43,795 nt of DNA, taken from an uncultured Bacteroidales bacterium (GTDB taxonomy: Bacteria > Bacteroidota > Bacteroidia > Bacteroidales > Paludibacteraceae). Position numbers and translations under genes: made by a program. Numbering within the stretch: position 1 is the first letter of the stretch; every line of letters starts with the position of its first letter. Positions 23,375-31,058 of the stretch are shown piece by piece. A model generated the notes under the pieces. The model ran no database searches and was not told the DNA's origin. It worked only from the letters and a program-made list of their open reading frames with translations. The stretch is taken from the NCBI GenBank assembly GCA_902798965.1, contig CADBYS010000027.1, forward strand, positions 1-43,795, given 5' to 3'.

Positions 23375-26185
23375 ATGAATACATTAGTTAACAGACATAT
23401 CGGCCTTAGTGAAGCCGACAAACAGCAGATGTTGCAGACGCTTGGCGTTGCAACCGTCGATGAACTGGTAAAGCAAGTGATGCCCGAGGACATCATTTTG
23501 CCCGAAGATCAACGCCCCGACATCCAGGCGGTTACCGAACAGGAGCACCTGGATTACATGCATGGCATGCAACAGGAGAACGAGTGCCGTCGTTCGTATA
23601 TAGGCCGTGGCTGGTACGGAACACTTACTCCTTCCGTCATCACCCGCAACGTGCTCGAGAACCCCGTGTGGTACACCTCGTACACGCCGTATCAGGCAGA
23701 GATCTCGCAGGGTAGGTTGGAGGCGTTGTTCGCCTTCCAGACGGTAATCAGCGACCTCACAGGTCTGCCCTTGGCAAACTGCTCGTTGCTCGACGAAGCC
23801 ACAGCTGCCGCCGAAGCCGTAACGATGATGCGCAACCTCCGCTCACGCCAACAGGTCAAAGATGGAGTACGCAAGGTGTTCGTGGACTGGAAGATCTTCC
23901 CCAACACCTTATCCGTAATGCGCACGCGCGCCTTAGGTCAGGAGATCGAACTGGTCATGGGCAACTATGCCGCCTTCACTCCAAGCGAGGAGTATTTCGG
24001 CGCAATCGTTCAGCTGCCGAACGCCGATGGCGCTATTGAGGATTACTCGCTCTTCGTGGACGACTGCCATAAGGCAGGTATGAAAGTGACCGTCATAGCC
24101 GACCTGATGGCACTCTGTCTGCTCAAGCCGCTGGATGCTGATATCATGTGCGGCACGGCACAACGTTTCGGTCTGCCCATGGGATTCGGAGGTCCTACAG
24201 CCGGCTATATGGCTACGCGCGACGAGTTCAAACGCGAACTGCCCGGACGAATCATCGGCCTCTCGAAAGATATGTACGAGCGCCCCGCATACCGCTTGGC
24301 TTTGCAGACCCGCGAGCAGCATATCAAACGCGAGAAAGCCACATCGAACATCTGTACCGCTGAAGCCCTCAGCGCCATGATGGTGGCTTTCTATGCCGAG
24401 TACCACGGTGCGGAAGGCTTGCGCAAGATAGCCGAAGCCATCCATGGCAAGGCTGTTTATCTGAGCGAGATGCTCCAGGCCTATGGCTATACTCAGGAGA
24501 ATAGCGAGTTCTTTGATACGCTTAAGATCTATCTGCCCGAAAACGTGACCATCGACAAACTCCGGGAAGCTGCTGACTTCAATGATATCAACCTCTATTA
24601 TGACAAGGAAGGGTGGGTTGGCCTGTCGATTGACGAGACTGTCAAGATCGACGACATGAACGACCTGCTCGATATGTTCGCCGAACTGACCGACGGCATG
24701 GCTATGCCGGTTCAGGATGAGTCGGCGTTCGATGGCCTTTGGGCAATCGACGAGAGCCGCGTGCGCGAGGTGGACTACCTCAAAGCCGAAGTGTTCTGCA
24801 AGTATCATACAGAAACAGAAATGATGCGCTACATGCATCGCCTTGCCCGCAAGGATATTTCCCTCACGCACTCGATGATTCCGCTTGGCTCGTGCACCAT
24901 GAAGCTTAATCCCGCTTCCGCCATGATTCCTATCACCTTCCCGGGCTTCATGGCTGTGCATCCGCTGGCTCCCGCCGAGCAGATCCCCGGTTACATAGAG
25001 ATCGAGGAGGAACTCAAGGAATTCCTCTGCAAGATCACCGGCTTCGAGGCATGCACCTTGCAGCCCACCTCTGGTGCGGCTGGCGAATATACAGGCTTGG
25101 TTACTATCCGCGGCTACCTGCGCAAACATGATTCGGAACGCAAGGTACTGCTTATCCCCGCTTCGGCTCACGGCACGAACCCCGCATCCTGTGTACAAGC
25201 CGGCTTCGAACCGGTTGTCGTCAAGTGCGACGAGCTCGGCAACACCGATATCGCCGAGTGGCGCGCAAAGGCCGAGGAGCACAAGGATCGTCTGGCAGGT
25301 TGTATGATCACTTATCCGTCCACCCACGGCATTTTCGAAACTGCTATCCGCGAGATGTGCCAAATCATCCACGACAACGGCGGACTCGTCTATATGGATG
25401 GCGCCAACATGAATGCCCAGATCGGCTACACCTGCCCGGCTTTCATCGGCGCGGATGTCTGCCACCTGAATCTGCATAAGTCCTTTGCCTCGCCTCACGG
25501 CGGCGGAGGCCCCGGAGCAGGTGCAGTGTGCTGCAACGCCAAACTCAAAGAGTTCTTACCTTCCGAGGATATCAACCGCGTCTCGTCGGCTGCTTACGGC
25601 AACGCCAATATGTCGCTCATCGCCTATGGCTATATCTGTATGATGGGCAGCGAAGGGCTGCGCAAGGCTACCGCGGCTGCCATTCTTTCTGCAAATTACA
25701 TGGCGGCAAAACTCAAAGATGCCTATGGCATCGTATATACCGGCAAAAACGGAAGAGTAGGCCACGAGCTGATCTTGGACTGCCGACAGTTCCACGCTAT
25801 AGGCATCACGGAAGGCGATATCGCCAAGCGACTGATGGATTATGGCTACCATGCACCTACGCTCTCCTTCCCCGTGCACGGCACACTTATGGTCGAGCCT
25901 ACGGAGAGCGAATCGCTCGCCGAACTCGATCGGTTTATCGATGCCCTGCTCTCCATCCGTGCCGAGATTGACGAGGTGGAGAAAGGCTTGTACGATGCCA
26001 AGGACAACGTGCTGGTGAACGCTCCGCACCCCGAATACGAAGCGGTAGCCGACGAGTGGCATCACGCCTATCCGCGCTCCAAAGCCATCTACCCGACACC
26101 CGCCGTGGCAGCCAACAAGTTCTTTGTTCCTGTAGCCAAGGTCGATAACGGATTCGGCGACCGCAACCTCGTCGCTCGCTACTAA
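23375..26185 (+). CDS. gcvP: Glycine dehydrogenase (decarboxylating), P protein
   Basis: A 936-residue pyridoxal-phosphate enzyme, the P protein of the glycine cleavage system; it decarboxylates glycine and passes the aminomethyl group to the H protein lipoamide. It is the long single-chain form with both halves (GcvPA and GcvPB) fused. Motifs: RHIGLSEADKQQML at the N-terminus, GRGWYGTLTPSVITRNVLEN, YTPYQAEISQGRLEALFAFQ, SLTHSMIPLGSCTMKLN, PTSGAAGEY and HLNLHKSFASPHGGGGPG, where Lys702 should form the Schiff base. gcvT and gcvH are not in the window. Its start has no clear Shine-Dalgarno. Heptamer repeats follow directly after the stop. Confidence 0.97.
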   Translation: MNTLVNRHIGLSEADKQQMLQTLGVATVDELVKQVMPEDIILPEDQRPDIQAVTEQEHLDYMHGMQQENECRRSYIGRGWYGTLTPSVITRNVLENPVWYTSYTPYQAEISQGRLEALFAFQTVISDLTGLPLANCSLLDEATAAAEAVTMMRNLRSRQQVKDGVRKVFVDWKIFPNTLSVMRTRALGQEIELVMGNYAAFTPSEEYFGAIVQLPNADGAIEDYSLFVDDCHKAGMKVTVIADLMALCLLKPLDADIMCGTAQRFGLPMGFGGPTAGYMATRDEFKRELPGRIIGLSKDMYERPAYRLALQTREQHIKREKATSNICTAEALSAMMVAFYAEYHGAEGLRKIAEAIHGKAVYLSEMLQAYGYTQENSEFFDTLKIYLPENVTIDKLREAADFNDINLYYDKEGWVGLSIDETVKIDDMNDLLDMFAELTDGMAMPVQDESAFDGLWAIDESRVREVDYLKAEVFCKYHTETEMMRYMHRLARKDISLTHSMIPLGSCTMKLNPASAMIPITFPGFMAVHPLAPAEQIPGYIEIEEELKEFLCKITGFEACTLQPTSGAAGEYTGLVTIRGYLRKHDSERKVLLIPASAHGTNPASCVQAGFEPVVVKCDELGNTDIAEWRAKAEEHKDRLAGCMITYPSTHGIFETAIREMCQIIHDNGGLVYMDGANMNAQIGYTCPAFIGADVCHLNLHKSFASPHGGGGPGAGAVCCNAKLKEFLPSEDINRVSSAAYGNANMSLIAYGYICMMGSEGLRKATAAAILSANYMAAKLKDAYGIVYTGKNGRVGHELILDCRQFHAIGITEGDIAKRLMDYGYHAPTLSFPVHGTLMVEPTESESLAELDRFIDALLSIRAEIDEVEKGLYDAKDNVLVNAPHPEYEAVADEWHHAYPRSKAIYPTPAVAANKFFVPVAKVDNGFGDRNLVARY

Positions 26186-26187
26186 CC

Positions 26188-26261
26188 GCTTTCGACTTTC
26201 GACTTTTGACTTTTGACTCATATGGCTTTCGACTTTCGACTTTTGACTTTCGACTCATATG
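26188..26261. repeat. Two 37-bp tandem copies made of heptamers, including the yitT start codon
   Basis: Units 26188-26224 and 26225-26261 match at 36 of 37 positions. Each consists of four TTTYGAC-type heptamers ending in CATATG. The second ATG (26259) begins yitT; the first (26222) opens an out-of-frame 15-codon mini-ORF. Confidence 0.85.
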
Positions 26262-26269
26262 GCTTTTAA
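26222..26269 (+). other. Upstream mini-ORF overlapping the yitT start
   Basis: The duplicated ATG at 26222 reads MAFDFRLLTFDSYGF and stops at 26267-26269, inside the yitT coding region in another frame. It copies the first residues of YitT (MAF). It could lower or couple yitT translation; whether it is translated is unknown. Confidence 0.4.
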
Positions 26270-27155
26270 CTTAGAGCAGATATACAAGGCCAAACCCTTC
26301 ATCCTCTTCAAGGAGTACTTGATGATCATGTTGTGTACTATCCCGTACGCCGTTGTCGTCAATCATATCCTTGTGCCCCACGCCATCGTAGGCGGCGGTT
26401 TGACCGGTTATTGCGAGATCCTGTACTTCGCCTCACACCGCACGATACCTATCTGGGCATCCTCGGCGACCATGAACATCCTGTTGCTCATTGCTGCGTA
26501 CTTTGCTGTAGGCAAGCGCTATGTGTTCCGCACCTTGTACGGCGTGTTCTGGCTGACATTCTGGCTGAAGGTTATTCCTGTTCTGGATGTCCCTATCATA
26601 ACCGACCCGTTCATGGCTGTAGTGTTGGGTGGTATTTTCAACGGTACAGCATTGGGCTTGGTGTTCCTCAACAACGGCTCTACAGGTGGTACGGATATAG
26701 TGGCGATGATCGTCAATAAGTACCAGCACCTGCCCATGGGGCGCGTGTTGCTCATCTGCGATATAGTCGCTATCTCGTGCGGTTACTTCCTGCCCGAGGT
26801 GCGCAGCCTGGAGAAAGTGCTGTTCGGTCTCTGCTACACGTTCATCAGTTCTACGGCTGTGGACTGGATCATGAACCGAATGCGGCAATCCGTGCAGTTC
26901 TTTATCTTCTCCAAGCATTATCAGCAGATTGCTGATGCCCTGATGAACGATGTGCATCGTGGCGTTACGTACCTGAGTGCCGAAGGCGGTTACTCAGGCG
27001 AGCAGTACAAGGTGATTACCACCATTGCCCGCCAACACGATAGTGCCAAGATCTTCCGCATCGTTCGTGAGATCGACCCCAACGCCTTTGTCAGTCAATC
27101 ACAGGTGCGCGGCGTGTTCGGCGAGGGCTTCGACCGCCTCAAGGATACCCGGTAA
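26259..27155 (+). CDS. YitT family membrane protein
   Basis: A 298-residue protein: an N-terminal membrane domain (YitT, older DUF161) with five or six hydrophobic helices, and a C-terminal cytoplasmic DUF2179 domain. Visible family features are LVPHAIVGGGLTGYCEIL, FLNNGSTGGTDIVAMIVN and KVLFGLCYTFISSTAVDWIM, then the DUF2179 part with RGVTYLSAEGGYSGEQYKVI and REIDPNAFVSQSQVRGVFGEGF. The transported substrate is unknown. The ATG at 26259 lies at the end of a duplicated repeat unit, so the gene has no normal leader. It is followed by three tandem REP elements. Confidence 0.93.
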   Translation: MAFNLEQIYKAKPFILFKEYLMIMLCTIPYAVVVNHILVPHAIVGGGLTGYCEILYFASHRTIPIWASSATMNILLLIAAYFAVGKRYVFRTLYGVFWLTFWLKVIPVLDVPIITDPFMAVVLGGIFNGTALGLVFLNNGSTGGTDIVAMIVNKYQHLPMGRVLLICDIVAISCGYFLPEVRSLEKVLFGLCYTFISSTAVDWIMNRMRQSVQFFIFSKHYQQIADALMNDVHRGVTYLSAEGGYSGEQYKVITTIARQHDSAKIFRIVREIDPNAFVSQSQVRGVFGEGFDRLKDTR

Positions 27156-27156
27156 T

Positions 27157-27261
27157 ATCATCCGCCATCTTGGCGGCTCAAGTAGCATCAATAACAGCAT
27201 CCGCCAATCTTGGCGGCTCAAGTAGCATCAATAACAGCATCCGCCAATCTTGGCGGATTAA
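27157..27261. repeat. Three tandem type-A REP elements between yitT and gdhA
   Basis: Cores at 27162-27176 (one A missing), 27201-27216 and 27241-27256 read CCGCCAATCTTGGCGG. The unit repeats every 39-40 nt with the conserved link CTCAAGTAGCATCAATAACA. The last copy ends 16 nt before the gdhA ATG. Confidence 0.9.
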
Positions 27262-27272
27262 ATAACATAACT

Positions 27273-28649
27273 ATGGACAAACAAACCCAACAGTACATCG
27301 ACCAATTTATGGCCGACCTGATTAAGAAAAACCCCGGTGAGAAAGAGTTCCACCAGGCAGTTCGTGAAGTTGTAGAGAGCGTAGCTCCCATGATCATGGC
27401 GTATCCCTATCTGCGCGAGCAGAAGATCATGGAGCGCATCGTTGAACCCGAGCGTGTGATCATGTTCCGCGTACCTTGGATGGACGATCAGGGCGAGGTG
27501 CAGATCAACCGTGGCTTCCGTGTGCAGATGAATAGCGCCATCGGTCCGTACAAAGGCGGCATCCGTTACCACGAATCCGTTAACCTCAGTATAATGAAGT
27601 TCCTCGCCTTCGAGCAGACCTTCAAGAACGCGCTTACCACGCTGCCTATGGGCGGTGCCAAGGGCGGTTCGGACTTCTCGCCCCGCGGCAAGAGCGATGC
27701 CGAGGTGATGCGTTTCTGCCAGTCGTTTATGACCGAGCTCCAGCGCCACATCGGTGCTGATACCGACGTACCTGCCGGTGATATAGGCGTAGGCGGACGC
27801 GAGATAGGTTTCCTCTTTGGCCAGTACAAACGTCTCCGCGATGAGTTCACCGGCACATTGACCGGCAAAGGTCAGCTCTGGGGTGGTTCATTGATGCGCC
27901 CCGAGGCAACAGGTTACGGAGCATGTTACTTCGCTGAGGCGATGCTCGCTACCCGTGGCGAGTCGTTCGAGGGCAAGCGTGTCTGCATCTCCGGCGCAGG
28001 TAACGTGGCGCAATATGCCGCACAGAAAGCCATGCGTCTCGGTGCCAAGGTGCTCACCCTGAGCGATTCCGATGGCTTCATCTATGATCCCGAAGGACTG
28101 ACCGAGGAGAAGATGAACTACGTCTTTGAACTCAAGAACATCCGTCGTGGACGTATCAAGGAGTACGCACAACGCTTCCCGCAGGCACAATACTTCCCCG
28201 GCGAGCGTCCATGGCGTATCCCCTGCGATATCGCAATGCCTTGCGCTACGCAGAACGAGATCGAGAAAGCCGATGCTGAGAACCTCATCAACAACGGTTG
28301 CTTCTGCGTCACCGAAGGTGCCAACATGCCGAGTACCCCCGAAGCTATCGCCATCTTCCAAGGCGCCAAGATCCTCTACAGCCCGGGCAAAGCCAGCAAC
28401 GCTGGCGGTGTAGCCACATCAGGCCTTGAGATGACCCAGAACTCCATGCGTCTCAAATGGACTGCCGAGGAGGTTGACCAACGCCTCCGCACGATCATGG
28501 CCGATATCCACGCCGCTTGCCTCAAGTACGGCACAGAACAGGACAACCTCTGCCCTGATGGCACTCCCTACATCAATTACGTCCGTGGTGCCAACATTGC
28601 CGGCTTCATGAAAGTCGCCAACGCGATGGTCGAGCAAGGCTTAGTATAA
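27273..28649 (+). CDS. gdhA: NADP-type glutamate dehydrogenase
   Basis: A 458-residue hexameric-type glutamate dehydrogenase that makes glutamate from 2-oxoglutarate and ammonium, the main ammonia-assimilation route in many gut Bacteroidetes. Features: FRVPWMDDQGEVQINRGFRV, the catalytic PMGGAKGGSDF (Lys130), DVPAGDIGVGGREIGFLFGQ, the Rossmann CISGAGNVAQYAA and EGANMPSTPEA. Length and the ADTDVPAGDIG form fit the NADP-specific bacterial class; coenzyme is inferred. ATG at 27273 (MDKQTQQYID) is the family start; in-frame codons further up read through REP elements. REPs lie on both sides, so mRNA ends may be processed or protected by hairpins. Confidence 0.95.
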   Translation: MDKQTQQYIDQFMADLIKKNPGEKEFHQAVREVVESVAPMIMAYPYLREQKIMERIVEPERVIMFRVPWMDDQGEVQINRGFRVQMNSAIGPYKGGIRYHESVNLSIMKFLAFEQTFKNALTTLPMGGAKGGSDFSPRGKSDAEVMRFCQSFMTELQRHIGADTDVPAGDIGVGGREIGFLFGQYKRLRDEFTGTLTGKGQLWGGSLMRPEATGYGACYFAEAMLATRGESFEGKRVCISGAGNVAQYAAQKAMRLGAKVLTLSDSDGFIYDPEGLTEEKMNYVFELKNIRRGRIKEYAQRFPQAQYFPGERPWRIPCDIAMPCATQNEIEKADAENLINNGCFCVTEGANMPSTPEAIAIFQGAKILYSPGKASNAGGVATSGLEMTQNSMRLKWTAEEVDQRLRTIMADIHAACLKYGTEQDNLCPDGTPYINYVRGANIAGFMKVANAMVEQGLV

Positions 28650-28670
28650 TCAGGCTGGTGTAATTGTAAA

Positions 28671-28735
28671 GTATCCGCCAATCTTGGCGGATCAAATAGC
28701 ATCAGTAATAGTATCCGCCAATCTTGGCGGATCAA
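28671..28735. repeat. Two tandem type-A REP elements between gdhA and the RAYT gene
   Basis: Cores at 28675-28690 and 28715-28730, exactly 40 nt apart, each followed by ATCAA. The second ends 10 nt before the probable GTG start of the transposase and provides its AAGG ribosome-binding segment region. Confidence 0.9.
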
Positions 28736-28740
28736 GGCAA

Positions 28741-30006
28741 GTGACAACCGATTGGTATACATATTGGAAAGACCGCGGTGGCCTGTTGATTAGTGCTCAT
28801 CGTCCGCACAGTACCTGGAAGGATTACAGATCCCCCGGGATATACCTTATTACCATTGTCACGCACGCCCGCAAGCGCGTGTTCGGCGAGTTGAATAGGG
28901 ATATTCACAATCCGGGTATTGCATTGACCACTCTTGGTCAATCCGTGGAACAAGCCTGGTTCCAGACCTTCGATAAGCAATCCGCCCGTGACCGTCATAT
29001 CCGTTCACTTGGCTATCAAGTCATGCCGGATCATTTCCATGGTATCTTGCAGGTTGTTCACCCGATGGATGTTCCAATCGGCACTATCATCCGCGATTTC
29101 AAGGCCGTCTGTACCAAAGAGTACCGCATCCAGTATCCGCCAATCTTGGCGGATCCCATCGACTCCGCTTTCCTTGCCCGCTCCTCCCGCAAGCAGCGCG
29201 AGGATTATTACGCAGCTCATGGTATCGAGCCGCTCTTTGACGACAACTACGATGATACCATCTGTTACCGGAAGGGGCAGCTGGACAATATCATCAGCTA
29301 CGTCCAGGACAATCCCCGCCGTGCCATTATGCGTGCGCTCTATCCCGATCTCTTCCAACGCCGCCAGCATATCACTATTGACGGACAGGATTTTGCCGCT
29401 TACGGCAATCTCTTCTTGTTAAAGCGCCCGTGGAAAGAACAGGTTTTCTGTCACCGTTGGCTGATGAATGGTGACCGGCGCGATTACAACACCCGCTACG
29501 AAACCACCGACGCTTTCCTACAGGAACGCGCTGCATGGATTCAAGCTGCTAAGGATGGCGCTGTTCTGGTCACACCGGGTATCTCCAAAGGCGAGCAACA
29601 GCTGGTCAAGGATTGCATTGAACAAGCCCTCCCGCTTATTCATCTACAGAAAGAGCCGATTCGCGAGGGCTGGAATCCTGAACTCCGCCGTCATCAACTC
29701 TGCGAGATGGGTCAGTTACTTATCCTCTCGCCCTGGCAACTGACCGCGATGGATGCCGTCAACGGCGTTCCCGCAGTTTCTGACTATAGTCAGTTCCATA
29801 ACATGAACACCCTCGCTGCCCAAATATGCAGTAACAGCCTCCGCCCCACCATGCATAGTGCCCGCCCCGCACTGCATAATACGCCCCACAACAAAGCATC
29901 CGCCAATCTTGGCGGATCAAGTAACACCCCACAAGCAATTAAGCATCCGCCAATCTTGGCGGATCAAATGAATAACTCACCAGTTAATATGCATCCAAAC
30001 ACGTAA
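28741..30006 (+). CDS. REP-associated tyrosine transposase (RAYT/Y1_Tnp) with C-terminal extension
   Basis: A 421-residue protein if started at GTG 28741 after AAGG; the frame stays open upstream through REP DNA. Residues 30-200 are a Y1/HUH domain of the IS200/RAYT type: GIYLITIVTHARKRVFGEL, the metal-binding HFH in MPDHFHGIL (His98, His100), and ISYVQDNP with the likely nucleophile Tyr187. Classical RAYTs have 150-220 residues. Here residues 215-365 form an extra domain with GAVLVTPGISKGEQQLV, ALPLIHLQKEPI and CEMGQLLILSPW, reminiscent of a DprA-like Rossmann fold; this is inference. A type-A REP codes residues 133-138, and two more lie in a Pro/His/Asn-rich tail. RAYTs bind and nick REP hairpins. 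Confidence 0.85.
   Translation: MTTDWYTYWKDRGGLLISAHRPHSTWKDYRSPGIYLITIVTHARKRVFGELNRDIHNPGIALTTLGQSVEQAWFQTFDKQSARDRHIRSLGYQVMPDHFHGILQVVHPMDVPIGTIIRDFKAVCTKEYRIQYPPILADPIDSAFLARSSRKQREDYYAAHGIEPLFDDNYDDTICYRKGQLDNIISYVQDNPRRAIMRALYPDLFQRRQHITIDGQDFAAYGNLFLLKRPWKEQVFCHRWLMNGDRRDYNTRYETTDAFLQERAAWIQAAKDGAVLVTPGISKGEQQLVKDCIEQALPLIHLQKEPIREGWNPELRRHQLCEMGQLLILSPWQLTAMDAVNGVPAVSDYSQFHNMNTLAAQICSNSLRPTMHSARPALHNTPHNKASANLGGSSNTPQAIKHPPILADQMNNSPVNMHPNT
29137..29152. repeat. Type-A REP inside the RAYT coding sequence
   Basis: A full CCGCCAATCTTGGCGG core read in frame as PPILAD, between the HUH motif and the catalytic Tyr. Confidence 0.9.
29900..29962. repeat. Two type-A REPs in the 3' end of the RAYT gene
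   Basis: Cores at 29900-29915 and 29947-29962, 47 nt apart and in the same orientation, within a low-complexity C-terminal tail. Confidence 0.9.
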
Positions 30007-30093
30007 ACGACACGTAAACGACACGATAACGAGACGTAAACGACACGTAAACGGGTGCTGAGAACATGCTGAGGAAATGCTGAGGAAATGCTA
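29999..30093. repeat. Two successive 11-nt repeat arrays after the RAYT gene
   Basis: 29999-30053 holds five units close to ACACGTAAACG; the RAYT stop TAA lies in the first. 30061-30093 holds three units close to AGGAAATGCTG, with a related unit just before. Both have an exact 11-nt period but different sequence. Confidence 0.85.
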
Positions 30094-30112
30094 ATTACAA
30101 CCTAATATGAAT

Positions 30113-30170
30113 ATGGCAATATGATTAGAAAATGGCAAAAACAAAATGATTAGACTATGGCAAAAGCAGA
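30113..30170. repeat. 25-bp tandem duplication covering a start codon
   Basis: Copies 30121-30145 and 30146-30170 match at 21 of 25 positions. The second holds the ATG (30157) of the next gene. ATGGCAA occurs three times, at 30113, 30132 and 30157; the first two open mini-ORFs of three (MAI) and five (MAKTK) codons. Confidence 0.75.
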
Positions 30171-30543
30171 ATTAAACATATTATTAGACAAATTGAGAGG
30201 TCGCATTACAGGTGACAGCGTGCTTTATACCACGCACCGTCATGGTCGCACGGTCATTAGTAACTACCCGATGCACAAAGACCCCAAGTCAATCACCCCA
30301 AGCCAGCGAGCCAATAGTTCCGGTTTTGGTCAGATCTCACGTCAAGCCAAACAGGAACTCGCCGCTCCTGCTCGCCATGCTTATTGGCAGGATCAATACG
30401 ACCAATACCAACGCCTCGCCAACAAGAACCTCAAGAAAGCGAACACCCAGTTCTTTGGCCCCAACTCTCCCGCCGTCATTAAGGACAAATACTACGAAAC
30501 CCTCCGTGGCTTCGTCATCGGGCAATTAAGCCAACAACAATAA
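30157..30543 (+). CDS. Hypothetical protein next to RAYT
   Basis: A 128-residue soluble, basic protein that I do not recognise. It begins MAKAELNILLDKLRGRITGDS and has a His/Arg segment (TTHRHGRTVIS), a KSITPSQRANSSGFG stretch, a helical AYWQDQYDQYQRLAN segment and ends in a Gln-rich tail. There is no signal peptide or membrane helix. Base composition matches the chromosome, unlike the next two genes. It begins inside a 25-bp tandem repeat, and lies 150 nt after the RAYT gene in the same direction; a functional link is possible but unproven. Its codon structure and length make it a probable real gene. Confidence 0.6.
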   Translation: MAKAELNILLDKLRGRITGDSVLYTTHRHGRTVISNYPMHKDPKSITPSQRANSSGFGQISRQAKQELAAPARHAYWQDQYDQYQRLANKNLKKANTQFFGPNSPAVIKDKYYETLRGFVIGQLSQQQ

Positions 30544-30637
30544 AAATGACACCCGATAGTTTGACTGGCTTCGTGACTATTTCAAATAGAGAGAAAAGGG
30601 ATGAAATTTATTTGATGTACGCATATTTTTAAGTAAA

Positions 30638-31051
30638 ATGAGAAGAAGGTATTATACTCAGGATGAATTAAACAGGCAGAAGTTTGAAAGAGAATGGAGG
30701 CTTTCACAAGGATGGAAACCTTTTATTCTGCGGTATCCTTCTGTTGCCTCATGTACAATTACATATGAAGAGGATGTTATATTAGCTCAACATTACCATG
30801 AACATAAAGTATGGGAAGTGCCTATTTTAACAGCATCTTCTAGAATCACGATAGAATGTCTAAATCCTGATTGTAGTAGAGGATACTTTGATCTGTCTAT
30901 GGTAATTATGCAGATGGTAAAGAATAAAGAGACGTTACAATCAGGGAAAATGGTATGCGATGGATATCAAGATGCCGAAAGGTGTGGACAATACCATTGC
31001 ATGTGTGAATTAGAATATACAATAGAAATCCAATATAAGGAAGAAAATTAA
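30638..31051 (+). CDS. Hypothetical Cys-rich protein, AT-rich gene
   Basis: A 137-residue protein I cannot assign. The N-terminus is polar (MRRRYYTQDELNRQKFEREW). The second half holds cysteines in CLNPDC, MVCDGYQDAERCGQYHC and MCELEY, which could form a zinc site. No signal peptide is seen. The gene is clearly more AT-rich than its chromosomal neighbours and ends 7 nt before the next gene, with which it probably forms a two-gene unit. The AT bias and lack of recognisable relatives suggest horizontal gain. Start at 30638 is preceded by an AT-rich 90-nt gap without a clear promoter. Confidence 0.6.
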   Translation: MRRRYYTQDELNRQKFEREWRLSQGWKPFILRYPSVASCTITYEEDVILAQHYHEHKVWEVPILTASSRITIECLNPDCSRGYFDLSMVIMQMVKNKETLQSGKMVCDGYQDAERCGQYHCMCELEYTIEIQYKEEN

Positions 31052-31058
31052 GGTTATC

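Noticed and set aside
23933-25498. 521-codon open frame antisense to gcvP
   Set aside because: Shadow of a strongly conserved gene; no family motif and no start signal.
27157-29962. Regular palindromic repeats at about 40-nt spacing, possible CRISPR array
   Set aside because: The links between repeats are nearly identical instead of unique, only two or three units stand together, copies lie inside a coding gene and no cas genes are near. They fit REP elements.
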